Shown piece after piece: positions 1 through 13,203 of a DNA stretch of 64,000 nucleotides. The stretch comes from Chamaea fasciata. Taxonomy: Eukaryota > Chordata > Aves > Passeriformes > Sylviidae. Position 1 is the first letter of the stretch. Every line of letters begins with the position of its first letter. The translations under genes were made by a program, and so were the position numbers. The notes under the pieces were generated by a model. It searched no databases, was not told where the DNA came from, and saw nothing but the letters and a program-made list of their open reading frames with translations. Location: NCBI GenBank assembly GCA_029207755.1, contig JARCOQ010000006.1:26928522-26992521 (forward strand), read 5' to 3'.

Positions 1-3000
1 ATTCACCCTGCGGGAAAACCACCAGCATTCAGCTGATTCAGCTAATTGTGTACTCAGTTACATGCTTTTTCAGGGAAAAAAAAATCCTTTCTCTTGTCTT
101 GTTCAATTTGCAAGTAACTTTTAAAATAAGACAATCCCAGAATCTGATGCTAAGTAGTTCTAGAATTTGCCTGTTGAGCTTTAATAACTAGCAGCAATCT
201 GAATAAAGCTGAAAGTAAGTCCAGGAGCTATTCTGAACAGGATATTCAGGCACTGCCTTCAGTCTCAGATATTCACACCCATAAAGCAGAACTGTAAGAA
301 GGCCGTGACTAATTTCTATTTATCTCTCCCATTTCCAAAATGTCAGGTTTATACTCTGTCCTATGTGCAGTCATTAGCACGTAATAACATAAATAGCTAT
401 ATTCCCTTATCAAGTTGAGTTGTTCGTCTGCTTTTCATCTTCTGCAGGTTCAGATGACTGTGTGTACACAATCACAGGTGTACGTGCAGGGTCTGGTTTG
501 GATTTGACACTTCCTCTTTCATCTCATCCATTCCAAGCAAGGCAGTGATGAGCATTTTATATCTCTGAAGTCCATTTCCTTTAGCTGCTCCTTGTCATTT
601 CCTAGCAGGATTTGTCTATGTGAAGGCACAGCTGGAGAGGGGTGATGTTTGTCCTTTTTTTTCCTACAGCTGCTCTCTCTGTGTGCGTCGAAGCTGCCAA
701 GGAGGCTTTTGGTCACAATGAGGAGCAGTAGAGGACTGTGACCTTGGAGACTTCTCAGGACACAAATCAGCTCCCTGGTTTTAATTTGGTACTTCCTGGA
801 GTTTTCGATGTATAACTGTTTTCACTTTCTGCTTCTTGGAAAATGAATTAATGAGAAATAGGGAACTGAGAAGAAAAGCTGAGTGTCTTGGGCTAATGAG
901 AAGAGGCAGGAAAAGAGCAGAGACAAGTCCATAGCCAGGGAAGGTGCTAGAGATTAAATGAACCCAAGTTAAACCTGGCTCAATGTTTGCAGCCAAGGAG
1001 CAGCTGTAGATGAGGAAAGGCCAGTATCAGAGGCAAACGTGGTGTTTATACAGAGCCTGTGAAACTAAGGGCATGTACTAACAGACTTCCTCCAATCTGT
1101 ATCACACCATAGCTGTCATTCAACAACAGCATTAAAAGACACTGAAAGCTGAATTAAAAATGTCCTTTTCTAGACTGATTTCACAAAAACTCACATCCCA
1201 GATATGACCGGTGGTCAATTTACCAACAGAATGAGGGCTAGGTCCTCTAAGAGCACATCTTACCATGTAATTCTCTACCTTTTTTTTTGTTAAAAGCATG
1301 CTGTCAAAATGATACCTGCGTATTTCCTAAAATGAGCTAAATGTAGCTTGAGGATTACACCTGTCTTTGCCAATTTCTATCATTAAACAATTTCCTGTCT
1401 CCAGTTTTGTGCTTTATTTCCTGCTGATGTCTAAAGGATGCACACTGACAGCTGAAGAAAGCGACTGTTGTGAAACACTGGCACTGCCTGTGAGGCCATG
1501 ATCAGCACCAAGACTGACTGGTGAGCCTGGGTGAGATGTTTTCTTTTGTTTTGATCAATCGTTTAGCATGAGAAAAATGTGGCTTTGGCAGATCTGGCAC
1601 AATTCACTAATTGGGCTGAATGTACAGATTGACTAAAGCACATGCTTATGGTTTGGGTGATCCAAGTTCAACTCTGCCATCTGCTTCAAGCCTCGTCTTC
1701 CTGCAGCCCTTGCTGAGCAGGCTCTGGGCTAAGCAGAGCTGGCAGGTGCAGAGTCTCTCTCAATGAAGCTGTTACACTTTGCATATAAAGATTAAATATT
1801 TATTAGTGCTGATGGTCTTCTGTGTCCCAGCTCCCACCTGGGTGCCCCAATCACTGCCCTGCAATGCTCCCTCTGGAGCAATTCACATTCAGTGTGATGT
1901 GCAAAGTGAGACCACACCAAAGGGAGAGGTGACTAAAGCCTTTCAGTGCTGTGTAACAGTTTGCAAGGATAAGACAGTCTCCTGGGGAAGGGATGCAGTT
2001 ATGAATCTCCTTCTACGCAGGAAAGCAGGGCAGAATTGGGTTTTTCTTCAGTCTGAATATGTGCCAAGCCTGAGGCTCTGTGGAGCTCCCCTTTGGGTAT
2101 GGAAACTTCTCCAGTCTCTGAGCTGTGCAAAGGACCATGAAAAGTGCTAAAGAAGCCTGAGCCCGCAGGGGACATTTTAAATCCTCTATACTAGCATCCT
2201 CACCTGGCAACTTTGGGGAAATTCAGTTAATCAGAAGAGCTGGAAAGAAGTGGCGAGATGCTGGGGTAAAGGGCTAGAGCACTCTGTAGAATAATTAAGA
2301 CTACCTACATTCTCTTTTGGCTTTTATGAGTTCAGGTGAGATGCATTGAAGTATTTCTGAGGTCCAAAGATTGCCCCAACCACAACACATCTGCAGAACT
2401 GATTCTTTCCTTCAAACTTTCACAGGCCATAGTAGGTAAATATAGTTCAGACACAAATATGTTTTTAGATGAAGAGTGTTCTTTCAAATCTTTTTTTCTC
2501 TCCTTTGAGAGTGCCAAGTAGCACCAGTTTGGAAGTAATTTCTGAAATGTGGACATCTGTCTTCTAGGATCTGTACTGAAAACACCATCTTTTTTTCATA
2601 TGGCTTACCAAACAAGTCATTCATTAGTAACTAGTTTCAATTTTAATGACTTTGGGTCTGATTATTGATCGTAACTCTTGAACTTTGTGCCACTGTCAGT
2701 GGGGCTTGCATGAGGATACATCTGGATGCAGAATTGAAGCTGTCCCTTTCTGGTCAGACTAATTATTTTCATGCGATGTTTCACAGGTCTTCATTGATCT
2801 CCAGAGCATTTCTAAAGTCTGAGAAAGAAAAAGTTGTAGAAGAACAAATATACCATAAAATTACTCCAAAAGTAACAGTTTATCTCCTGTTTAAGATACT
2901 AATTTATAGAAGAAAATGCTTTGGAATATACCCTGAATCTTGTAATTAGGTGACTGGCTTTTTTCTTGAGGTGCTTAAGCAATCTTCTTAGCTGAGAAAG

Positions 3001-6000
3001 TATGTGTTCTACACCCAGGTCTTTTAGCAGTAGTTGAAAAGTATTTCACATCAGTCTGCATGTAAGAAAAAGTATTCAATCAGTCTGAAGTAAGGTATAA
3101 ACAACCTCAGGAAGTTTGGAATATGTTACTAAAACTGTTCTCTAGTATCCTTGTTACAGGGTGTTTTGGCATCTCATCCTTTAATGTAAACCTATTATGT
3201 AAGTCACTTGTTGGCTCGCCTCTGGTCTGTCCCATGATCTCTCATTAGAAAATCACATTGTTTTGTAAGTGGGGTATGAAAAGAGAGACTGCTGGGTGCT
3301 ATGCATTTAATGATTAATCTGTCTTGCTTTCCTCTTCTAAACCCCCTCTGTATCTGAATTTCCATCTACCTGTGTCTCAGATATTTCTTCTGGCTTTCTC
3401 TTTCCCATGTCTTGGGCACACCTGCTCTCAAGGATGTCCAGCTTGGCTTTGGTCACTGCCCTGAGCATGGTGTGAGGGATGCACTGGCCCTCAGGCCCTG
3501 CTGCAGCCAGGAGAGAGGTCATGGCGCCCAGTGCATCCAAAAGTCAGCTTTAAAATGCAAAGGACACTGAAGAGGAGCCCCTTTGCTCCCCTGTTGTAGG
3601 GCTTGAGCTGAGCCTCCCCAGAAGACAGCCCCCTCTAAGGCCCATACACCATCCCATGGCAGGCATGCTGCCACATTCAGGCTTTGCAGAGAGAGGTGAT
3701 GTGGCCCCTAAACCTTTGCAGAAACCAGGAGGTGTTTAAACCACTTTAAAAAGGGAAATGGGACACCCAGATATTTGTGTTTCCAGTTTCCAGTCATTGC
3801 CTTTGCCTCTTAGCTCACATTTGATGTATTAAACTAAAGGATGCCACAGACACTTCCCATACTTTTAAGGTTTTGAAGATCAACCAAAATACCAGTCTTC
3901 GAAAAACCTTTGAGCCCCTGTAGCTGTGGATGCAACAAGTGCCATTCATTAGTGCTAGGGAGGTATAACATGGAGGTTATATAATATAAGGAGGTGGTCA
4001 CAGGAAAAGATGAAACATGAATATGAAATGTTTACAGCACTGATCAAAGAAAAGCATCAGGTAGTTAATTTCTCTTGAAATGAATAGGTCAGTGTGTTCC
4101 TAGGATGACATCTGATACCTCAGAGTCTTCAAAAGTCTTCAGACTTTTGTCACAGGGCTATAATCATGCCTCTTTAAAAAACCCTTGACCCCATCCTTTT
4201 ATCAGTCATGCTCCTCATGCTGAATAGAACACAGTTTGTAAATCACCCCACAAATCAAGTAACAGAACTGACATCAGCTGAGCAATGGGGCCTGCTGAGC
4301 CACCAAAGAAAAGTCAGCTCGAGCTTGAGGTGAAGTTATCTGAAATGCCCAGAAGCCCCAGAATTGCAGGAACCCAGCCCCACCCAGGGCTTCCTGCACT
4401 GCCTATGGGACTATCAGGAATCCCTGGCACTGGGGCCACAGGAGGAAGAGGATGAAGACAGGGGCAAAGCAAACCTTCAGAAATATTCCGGCAGTTTCTA
4501 AGGCATTACCAAAATTTGACACGCTCATGCAGGAGTAACTGGAGGAAATAAATTGGTGGCAATGAGTCCAAAAAGAAACCTATTAAGTGGACATTGCCAG
4601 TGTTTACAGACACTTTTTCCAAAGTTGCTTTGGAGGTGGAATCAACCCTGAATATTTCTTTGCTCTTCTTTATACAAAGGTATGTTTAAGACACCATTTT
4701 GAAAACATTATTTAGTGGCTGCAAGGTGATATACTGGGGACTTTATTAACAGAGCTGTGAGGTGAGGAGTGAGCAGCAGGATCAGAGAAACCCAAACCTT
4801 GTGGTGGCAGGGGTGCTGTGGCTGGGGAGGAGAGCGGGTGGCTGCTGTGGCCAGGAGGGAGGGCAGCAGCCTGCATCACTGTGGGAAGTAGAGAAAGCCC
4901 ATGAGACTGTGCTTGCAGGGGGAGAGAATAAAAAGCAGCTGGTTACCTTGTCTGTCCACGTGGCAAGTTGAAGCCCATCAGTAAAAGCTGCTACGGTTAT
5001 TACACACTATAGTTATGATATATAACAATAGTTACACACTACTGTTCCTCAGAAATTAATAATGTGTTAATGATACCTCATCTATTAATAAGTACTATAA
5101 TTTAGGTAACACAGAATTCTTCTGTTCTTTCTCTGGCTCTACATTTCACTCCCTCTGAAAAAGGCAGGTCTGTATCTACTTATTTGCTTATCTGAATTGC
5201 TTTTGCTGCTTTTGCTACCACTGCTATAAATTTCCTAGGAAACCACCCTGCAAAGCCACAGTAGGAATTCAAAATTTCTTCAAGGTCACTCACATCAGAC
5301 GTGTTGTTCAAAGCTTTTAAAATAGCTAGCCTGGTGCTGAGTCAAACATATTTTTCTTGACTTGGTTTGTATTAAAGGCCTGAGCTACAAACCTTACTCA
5401 GGCAAAACTTTATTTTAACCAGGGTTTTGGCTCCTGTCATGTCCTGGCTTTGCTTGCTTTAGTAGAAATCAACTTGCATGATACCCTGACCTACACGTAT
5501 AGTTTGACACTAACCTTCTTTGACCAAATCATCCTTGCTCATCCTGTGCAGGCAGATATGGTTATCATAACAGATATGGATGTGACAGTGAGGGACGGTT
5601 TGGTTTTGTACAAACCACCAGTACACAGCCATTTCCTGAACCTCAGGCACAGCTGGGTAAGGTCATTGTGAAGACCAGTCTGTTCTCCTGGGATAGCAGT
5701 GCAAATATTGCTAAATATTCCCCCTCAACTCCAGCACCATTGTCCAGCTACCTTGTTTGATGCTAAAAAACTTCCAGGACCCCAAATTTTTCTTACTAGA
5801 GCAGAAGTTGTCTTATTAGCTTGAAATGTTATTTCAGGGAGCAGGAGAGTGAGGTGAGGCAGTAGTAACTGAGTAGAAAATGAAGGTGGCATGTTCATGC
5901 AGCACAGATGTTCCCAGGACGTCCACTAGCTGCTGGAACTGCTCTGGGTGTGGGGCTGGGCTCTGCGACTGCATGGAAAGAGCAGAGTATCTGGCTTGAC

Positions 6001-6720
6001 TCTCAGATTGGTGTTTACAAGGCAGGCAGACGAAAAATGGATGTTTTACTTGAAATGTTATGGAAATCGTTCAGAAATAATGCCTGCAGAAGGCAGTTCT
6101 CAGAGTCTATTTCTGTTCATGAAAGGCGTGCACCAGAATCAAAAATTCTGCAAATCCATTTCCTTTTGTTTTATCACTGCTAAGTTCATGAACTAAAAGA
6201 GGAGCCTGAGCAATTTGACTCAGTTTCCAAGGGGAATTATTAGGTTTAACTTTTAAAAATATATATATACTGAAATCTATTGTTTTTTAAGATAAGCTGG
6301 GATTTTTCCCTCTATACAACAATAGTTAAATCTGATACTCAGTTGCTTGGCTAAGAGACCGATAGGATTAAAACCTAAAAATACAAAAGATAGAAACCAG
6401 ATTGTGTTATCTAAAATATACATCCTCTCCTGTCGTGTTGGTAACTTAAGTTCACAGTGTAAACAGGCAACTAACAAGCTCTGGTATTGTCATTTGGGCT
6501 AGGGATTTTTTTTAAACATAAATTAGCTCCAAGCAGCTCACAGAGCTCTCTGAGAGGGCAGGTACATAGGTTTCAATGTGTCTTCAGTCCACAAGTGTTT
6601 GATTGAAATAGTACAGTACTCCTGTTCATATAAATATTTGAAGTTTGAAAAACCTTCTGGTTTTAATTCTGTTAGAAAAAGCAACAGTTTAAGCTAATTT
6701 CCCATGGCAGAATGGTACTT
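1..6720. other. Noncoding unique DNA, no gene seen
   Basis: I see no exon, RNA gene or recognisable transposon here. The longest open frame (1779-2150, plus strand, 123 codons) would encode a product with a hydrophobic N-terminus and about nine cysteines, superficially like a small secreted protein. However, it begins at TTG; its first in-frame ATG is codon 12, inside the hydrophobic stretch. The other frames are 60-95 codons and overlap on both strands. A 10-bp direct repeat (TTACACACTA) lies at 5000-5009 and 5032-5041. About 4270-4480 and 4760-4970 are somewhat GC-richer but show no known family. Confidence 0.6.
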
Positions 6721-6721
6721 T

Positions 6722-6738
6722 CACACACACACACACAC
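6722..6738. repeat. (CA)n microsatellite
   Basis: A pure CA dinucleotide run of 17 bases (8.5 units) in unique DNA. It is short and may vary in length between individuals. Confidence 0.95.
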
Positions 6739-6739
6739 G

Positions 6740-8199
6740 TATCTGTTCGCAGCTCTGTTTCTTGTGCATAGATCTCCACCAGGAATGATGGGATCCTGTA
6801 ACCACTTGGCCCTCGTTGTTTCTTACAAACCAACAGGAAGGTACCAGGGGCCGGATCCAAAGCCAGTTGGTTTTTCATATTCCCTATTGAATTAAACAGA
6901 GTTGTAGCACGGCTTGCTTTCTGGGTTTCACGTGTTTCTAGGGATTCCAGCTGTTCTCCTCACCCCTCATGCAAGCTGCAGTCCCAGCACAGCAGTTACC
7001 GAGGCAGCTGTTCTCACAATGAAAGGCTTGGAGACCCCATGGAATCTACCACCCTGATGTTCAATTGATATGAAAGCCTTTTTGTTGCATTCACAGCTTT
7101 CTGAAAACATAATGCTACATTTTTATCTTGCTGTTATGAGAAAAAATGTTACCACCTAGATAGATCCCTCATAAATGAGTATCTGAGAGAAGGGAAATGA
7201 GAACACTGCAGATTCTTGTCATCCTGGGGCATGGGCAAAAGCAGTAAGTAAGGAAACCCAGAAGAGAATGGTCAACAAAAAAGAAATTGCAACTGACATT
7301 AAAAAAGATTTCTGAGATTATTTGCTTGAGAAGTTCAGAACTGGAAACTACGTGTAAGAAGCCACAAACAAGGAAAATAACAACTAAATGTCAGAAAAAT
7401 CAAAAGGCTGATTCCATAACCAATGAAGGCAAAAGACACAGCAAAGTCAAAGGCATGAGACAAAACCAGACTCTTGTGCTCCGGCATTTGCCTGTTCTCA
7501 AGGTTTTTGTTTGTTTGTTTGTTTTGGTTTGTTTTTGTTTTGTTTTGCTTTTTTCTAGCTTCTCAGTTTCTCTGCTAGGCATTCTCCTTGCCTACAGTCT
7601 AACACCGAAAAAACCGCTCTCCTGGTTACCAGTGTGGATCATGGCATTGACAAACTCAGTTATCACAGATGAGGAGGAGATGTCTGACATACTCCAGTTC
7701 CAGCCTTGGAAGGACTTTTAATTCAACACTAATAATAAACCCAAGCAGCAGCAGAAGTCAGGAGCAATCTTTCAGATGCTGCTCCTGTGTAACTGGATGT
7801 CTGCAGCAGCTGGTGACAAGCATGACTCACCAAGCACAACGCTGCTCCCAGCACAGCAGGGAAAGGCTCGGACATGCCTCCATCACGTGATGCACATCCT
7901 CCAGATTCTGCCAAGTGTGTTGGGAGCCACATTTTGGCTCCCAGTGAGGAGGGAGCTTCAAGGCTTTGCCACTTCACTAGCCTAGTTCCTCCATGTGTTG
8001 GTGTGGCTTTGTCCATAGTTTTTTCAGAATTAGAGATTGCATTGCAATGGCACTATTTTTAATGTTAGGCAGGATTGTTAACTTTTTTTTGCACTGAGTA
8101 TCTACCCATCTGGGAAGTAGGAGCCTCCAAGCACAGCCAAAATATTAAGAGCCATCTGCACTGTTTTCATTGTCAGGGTGGCCTTTGTCCTTCATCCTG
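6740..8199. other. Noncoding unique DNA before the CR1 copy
   Basis: No exon is supported. The 144-codon frame at 7287-7721 starts at TTG and runs through the T-rich GTTT tract, which gives it an artificial FVLVCFCFVLLF-type segment. Several 60-95 codon frames at 7669-8062 overlap each other on both strands in GC-richer DNA and are mutually exclusive, so I treat them as shadows. Confidence 0.6.
7503..7556. repeat. (TTTG)n / T-rich simple repeat
   Basis: An imperfect GTTT-type tract on the plus strand, with units of GTTT, GTTTT and GTTTTT. It degrades into T-rich sequence before CTAG. This is low-complexity DNA. Confidence 0.9.
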
Positions 8200-8512
8200 C
8201 ATAGAATCATGGAATAGTTTGGTTTGGAAGGGACCTTAAATCATCTAGTCCAACTCCCTGCCACGGACAGGAGCACCTTCCACAAGACCAGGTTGCTCAA
8301 AGCCCCATTCAGCCTGGCCTTGAACACTTACAGGGATAGGGCATCCACAATTTCTCTGGGCAATTTACTCCAGTGTCTCACCACCCTCATTGTCAAATTT
8401 TCTTCCTTATATCCAATCAAAACTTACCCTCTTTTAGTTTAAAACTGTCGTCCCCTGTCCTGTGACTACAGACTCTGGCAAAAAGTTTTTCTCTGCTTTC
8501 TTATCTGCTTGT
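8200..8512 (-). mobile_element. CR1 LINE 3'-end fragment, antisense to the + strand
   Basis: The + strand reads as the reverse complement of the CR1 3' untranslated end. It opens with CATAGAAT CATGGAAT, the complement of the CR1 terminal 8-bp repeat (ATTCTRTG type), then 'tttggttTGGAAGGGACCTT', 'GTTGCTCAAAGCCCCATTC', 'GGCATCCACAATTTCTCTGG' and 'CCTGTCCTGTGACTACA', all CR1 landmarks in the usual order. The element's 3' terminus is therefore at 8200, and its truncated 5' side lies near 8512, where the similarity fades. Severe 5' truncation and lack of an obvious target duplication are normal for CR1. No coding part remains, so the open frame at 8224-8442 lies inside the element and is not a gene. 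Many substitutions from the remembered consensus suggest it is not recent. CR1 is the dominant interspersed repeat of birds and the best lineage marker here. Confidence 0.95.
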
Positions 8513-11500
8513 GCCCACACAAAGTCTGTGATGTGTGGGGGAGCTAACAAATGTGTGTCAGCAGGGGAAGGGGTAAAGCCACCTCGTTGTGAAAACTGGG
8601 GTGAAGCAAGGTCACTTGTAGTGTTTATTCAAAGCTGCCTAGACCAGGTCAGTTCTATATCCCTGCATGTTGCTTCCCTAGAGCAGCTGCCTGGTAACCT
8701 ACAGTTAGCAGCTTCCCTCAGTCCTGCACCCTTGTGAGAGATGCCACTTTTCTGGGAGAAGTAATTTCAGAGTCAGGAAGCCTGTGAAAGGAAAAAAAAG
8801 GCTGCCTCTGGTAAGGTGGGAGCTCAAAAGCCTGCACAGTGTATTGTCCTGTGCTTCTCCATACCTGGAATTGAATACAATTGCAAAGTTTAAGAAGGTA
8901 GATTGTCGAATTTAACTTCACCTTTGTAACTTTTATTTTGTTTGCTGGGTTTTTTTGTGGGTTTTTTTTGGTTTGTTTTTGGTTGTTTTTGGTTTTTTGG
9001 GGGGGTTTTTGGTTGTGGTTTTTGTTTTTGTTTGTTTGGGTTTTTTTTTTTTTTTTTTAATTCTGGCTTATACAGGTGGAGCCAATCTATGCATTAGCTT
9101 GTTCCTGTCTTCCTGTGGCTTAGCCATGTATTTTAAGACTGTTTTCCTTTACAGGAAATGGGAAGCTGTGGAATGCAAAGTATCATTTTAGTAAAAATAA
9201 TACTGCCTAACAAACCTCAAATGATTTAATGTACGTAAAAAACCCCAGATATACCAGAGAGACTCACTTGGAAAGTGTATGTGGTGTTTAACATTTTTTT
9301 CCACACTGCACTTTTTAAAGTTAGTTGGATACATCTAGAGAGGCTGACTTGAGTAGGTAGGTGGCTTTTTATTCATCACTTATTTTTCAGCCATTTCTCC
9401 AAGCATACACAAAATACAAACATATTCATTCTGCACCAGTGTCCCCAGCAACGTTTCTGCCTCTAACAGAGTCAGTCTGAAGCCATTATCCTATACAATA
9501 CAGAATTGTCACCAACAACATGAAGTCCAAGGAAAGTGGGCAGCTTGTTATCCTTTGGGACAAGTTACTGGTTAAGAAGCAAATATGAATGTATCAGAGA
9601 TTCCTTATTCAATGGTGAAAAAAATCTTTGTTCTTAAAACAATAGAACGCTACTACTTTTAGTGTTATACTGAGGACTGAGAACTTAATAAAAAAGGTGA
9701 TAGTGAGTGTTTCTAATTACTGAGGAGACAGTCAGTAATTAGTGCTGGGGTGGTCAGTGGCCTGCAGTACATGGCTATGGTCTGCAAGTGCAGAGCCTTG
9801 TAGGTACAAATTTGCTTTCAATAATTTCACCTCCTCAGTGATCTGACTACCATTCCTTTCCTCCCTGTCTCCCCACACACGCACAGGTGAAGCAGACCAG
9901 CTAATCAAGTAGGAGATGAGCCAATTTGTGAATATTTTTGGTGGGCAGAGGTGAAAATTGGGACATTCCCTTCAGTTTGACCTTGGGTGTGGGGCACGGG
10001 TATAGCCCCCAAATCCTTTGCACTTGCAGATGCTGAAGGGTCATGATTATGACTGCAGTTTGCCATTTGCAGCTTTCACACTCCAGGCACCAGGAGTTGA
10101 GGTGCTGGTAGCTTGGCAGAGCTGGTGGAAAGGGTCTGTGGCTTAGCTGCCTGCCAACCACAACGCTGTGCCCAGCAAATTCTTATGTGCCAGAATGCCT
10201 TTAAGAAAAGCAGGGAATCAGTTTGCAGGCTATTCATGTATTTAAGCTGGAATTTGTTGCACACACTAAATTTATTTGCACTGAATAATTCCATCCTTAC
10301 CAGTGCATGGTTAGTTTTGTTTGTGGATGAACTGCAGGAATGAACACAGACTTTTCAGCATCTGTAACTCAGTTTTGACCACGCAGAGTAATAAAGAAAA
10401 TATATTAACTAAAGTATGCTTTAGCTTGCATGTTGAAGAGGCCTGCCTTGGCAGATCCGAATACTTTCAAATGCAGTGATAGGGTGACATTGCTCTGAAA
10501 CTCTCGACAGCAATGTTACCAGAACAACTTTCAGCTGGCACACATGGACAAGAAAGTCAACCCAGTTTCCATGGAACTGGGACCATCCCTAAGGCTCTGT
10601 TTTGTTTGCCGGGGAAATGAGAGAGGATGTGCATGGTGCCACAGCAAAAAACAAATTAAAAAGAAGCTGTGAATCCACTGACAAGCAAGGTAACCATACC
10701 AAGCATATCTCTGCCATGCACCTGTGTCAATTTGGTTAAAATATTTACATTTTATACATGTCAAAAATACAAAGCATGCCACTGTGTCTTTCTTAGAAAA
10801 AGATAGAAAGTTTAATAGCGTACGTAAGAGAGAGAAACTCTTATTTTATCAAAAAAAAATGCTACAGGTATTTTTCTTCTTTTATATGACTGCTTATAAT
10901 AAAATATCTGTGAGAAAACATAGGCCATTGCTATAGCAGGTGATCCTTCATGCTGACCACAGCATCAGGCAAGTACAGCTTCCTGAGATACTATTTGGCA
11001 TTGTGATTTTGTTTCTCCTGGACATCATCCTTTTGTTTTGAAGGAGGGGAGAAGAAAATAACATTCACCTGCTGTTGCCTCATGGATGCCTCATGCCTAT
11101 TCATTTCATCTAGTTGTTTTTCACATTCCAAAGTAAACACATTCTTCCTCACAGTGTTTGGTGTTTGCCATGTGCTGGAAAATAGATTACTGCTGTCTGG
11201 TACCTTCTCTTCTGTTGAAAAGGAGTCCAAACCAGCAAGGTTTTCCACCTGTGAGTAATACTTACTCAAATAAATGGGACACTGCATAGAAATTACTAAC
11301 TTGAGCAAAGATTGAAAAGTCAGTTTTGTTCTTATGAAAACACTCCTGAACATGAACAGAAAAAAGGCAGAAATACAAGCTGAGAGAAGGAAAAGAAACA
11401 ACAACAAAAGACAAAAACCTGAAGGCCAGATCTTCAAGTCCTAGAATATACCTCCTGCATAGTATTTGCAGGTAAACAAGTTGCAGGCAAAAATGTTATG

Positions 11501-13177
11501 TTCACAATTAAGTGTTAGGGAGTTAATTCAATTTAGGTCCTTCAGTGCTTGATATGTGGGTACCACCAGATAACTGATGGTTACGTATATCAGTCACACT
11601 TGGTCATAAACACTGGCTGTGGAAATTATACCTCAGTGTTTAAAATCCCCAAAGCAAATCAGATACTAACATTAGGGCAGCCCAAATAGCATGCCTTAAT
11701 TCTTTCAAAGAATTACAAGTGAGAAAAACCCCACCAGTGCCAGTGTTTCTTGCTTGTAGTGGACTTGGGTCTAATCATCACCCAGAAGAGTAAATGCTGT
11801 AAATGGAAGCATCCAAATGTGAGCTGGAGTTTTGAAGTGGTATCTACTGCCAAAAACATCACAAAAAGCCTGACACTTCCCCTGTGATGTGATTAAAACT
11901 CACACCAAGACCACTGAGGGAAGGATCAGACCGAAAAAATGTGGCCACAGGTAGTGATGGCAATTTGAATGGTGTAAAGAGTGAGCTCTTAGATCTAGGG
12001 ATGCTCTCCAAATCCTCAAAGTGCTCCTCACTCCCAGCAGGGAACATTGCCCTTGTTCAGGAGGGCTGGCCCTGATTGTCAGGGAAGCTTTTGCTAATCT
12101 TCTGGGCTAACCCTATTTTCATGAGACTGCCTGTGCAATACTAGTTTGATTAACTGGCCTTTTAATTTTACTCACAAACAAAATGAGGCTTTTTAAGAAC
12201 CAGAACCACAGATGTAGATATAAGCTTTCCAATAGAATGTATTAGCACTACCAAACTGTTCAGACTTGATTCCCATTGCTTTGCAATGTCTTTCCAGTTA
12301 TTAAATGCAAAATCTTTGTTTAAGGCAAAGTGAGAAAAACAAAAATTTGCTTTTGCCCTTTTGTTCCTCAGCTATTAGGCCATGGTGCCTTTTCAGTGGT
12401 CCAGTGTGTTGGAAATAGGTGAAGATAAGGCCACTTCCAGAGTAAATCCAGGTTCCTCACACCCTGTTACCTCATTGTGAGATTGGTGAAAGGTTTTTAC
12501 TAAGTTGCTGTAGGTCAGCAGTTGAAATGCTGCATTAAGATATATTTCTGAGATGTGCTGCTAGGCCCAGCTGTCTCCAGAACAGAGAATGGGGAATGCT
12601 TTTTGTTAGCTAGAAAAGGCCTTTAATAGACATTTTATTCAGTGTAGATCAGTTGATATCCTAACTTTCAGTGTACTTTTTTCATGACAAAGTGTATTTC
12701 TTTTGTAATACTGTCACACTTGCAATTTGTGTTATTTATTCTTGCTCTTGAAGAGACAAGTTTGCTGCTTTATCTGTGCAGTTCAGTTGTAACAATGCAA
12801 AACTAAGATTATAGTGCAAAGGTACAGGATTTTTCCTTCTTTGTGTTCAGTTTCACTTCTTGAAGTCTCTATACCTAATATGTATGTATGAAAAATGCTG
12901 CTAGGGAAGATTCAATTTGTTGAGAAGCACAGCCATTGATTTGTGACTCTTTTCTTCTGCTGAAGTCTCATCTATTGCATTAATGCTAATCAAGTAATTT
13001 TCTTGGTGAAACAATAGGTTTTATACCTGTGCACAGCATTTTTATTACAGCTCCAGTTCATAAAAGGTATAGATTTACCTTAAAAATTCAACTTCTAGGT
13101 TTCTTCAATTTATTTTTGATTTTAATTTTTGTTTTTATTTTTTAGTAATGAAGCGTGTACCCCCAAACAAATTTTTT
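8513..13177. other. Noncoding DNA, no gene seen
   Basis: Apart from the T/G tract at 8948-9058 I see only unique AT-rich sequence. The 148-codon minus-strand frame at 10991-11437 starts at TTG; its hydrophobic N-terminal run (LLLLFLFLLSA type) comes from a CAACAAC/AAAAG-rich stretch read backwards. A T-rich low-complexity patch lies around 13100-13145. No transposon family is recognised. Confidence 0.55.
8948..9058. repeat. T/G low-complexity tract with T18 and G7 runs
   Basis: About 110 bases are almost entirely T and G on the plus strand. The tract contains a G7 run at 8999-9005 and ends in T18 at 9041-9058. The complementary strand is A/C-rich, of the AAAACCCC kind. The frame at 8955-9191 (VFVFVCLGFFFFF type) is a translation artefact of this tract. 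Compare the similar tract at 53495-53559. Confidence 0.95.
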
Positions 13178-13203
13178 TTCAGGCCATTCTTGTTAGGCCT
13201 GAA
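13178..13203. repeat. Perfect 8-bp inverted repeat (hairpin)
   Basis: TTCAGGCC (13178-13185) and GGCCTGAA (13196-13203) are exact reverse complements around a 10-nt loop. The hairpin follows a T8 run. There is no linked gene, so function is unknown and chance is plausible. Confidence 0.7.

Noticed and set aside
1779..2150. 123-codon frame with signal-peptide-like start and many cysteines
   Set aside because: It begins at TTG; the first ATG is inside the hydrophobic stretch. No family similarity, and there is no splice or promoter support.
7287..7721. 144-codon + strand frame
   Set aside because: TTG start, and the middle is translated GTTT repeat.
8224..8442. 72-codon frame
   Set aside because: Lies wholly inside the noncoding 3' part of the CR1 element.
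8955..9191. Hydrophobic frame rich in Phe, Val and Gly
   Set aside because: Artefact of the T/G low-complexity tract.
10991..11437. 148-codon minus-strand frame with membrane-like N-terminus
   Set aside because: TTG start, A/C-rich source of the hydrophobic run, no recognised family.
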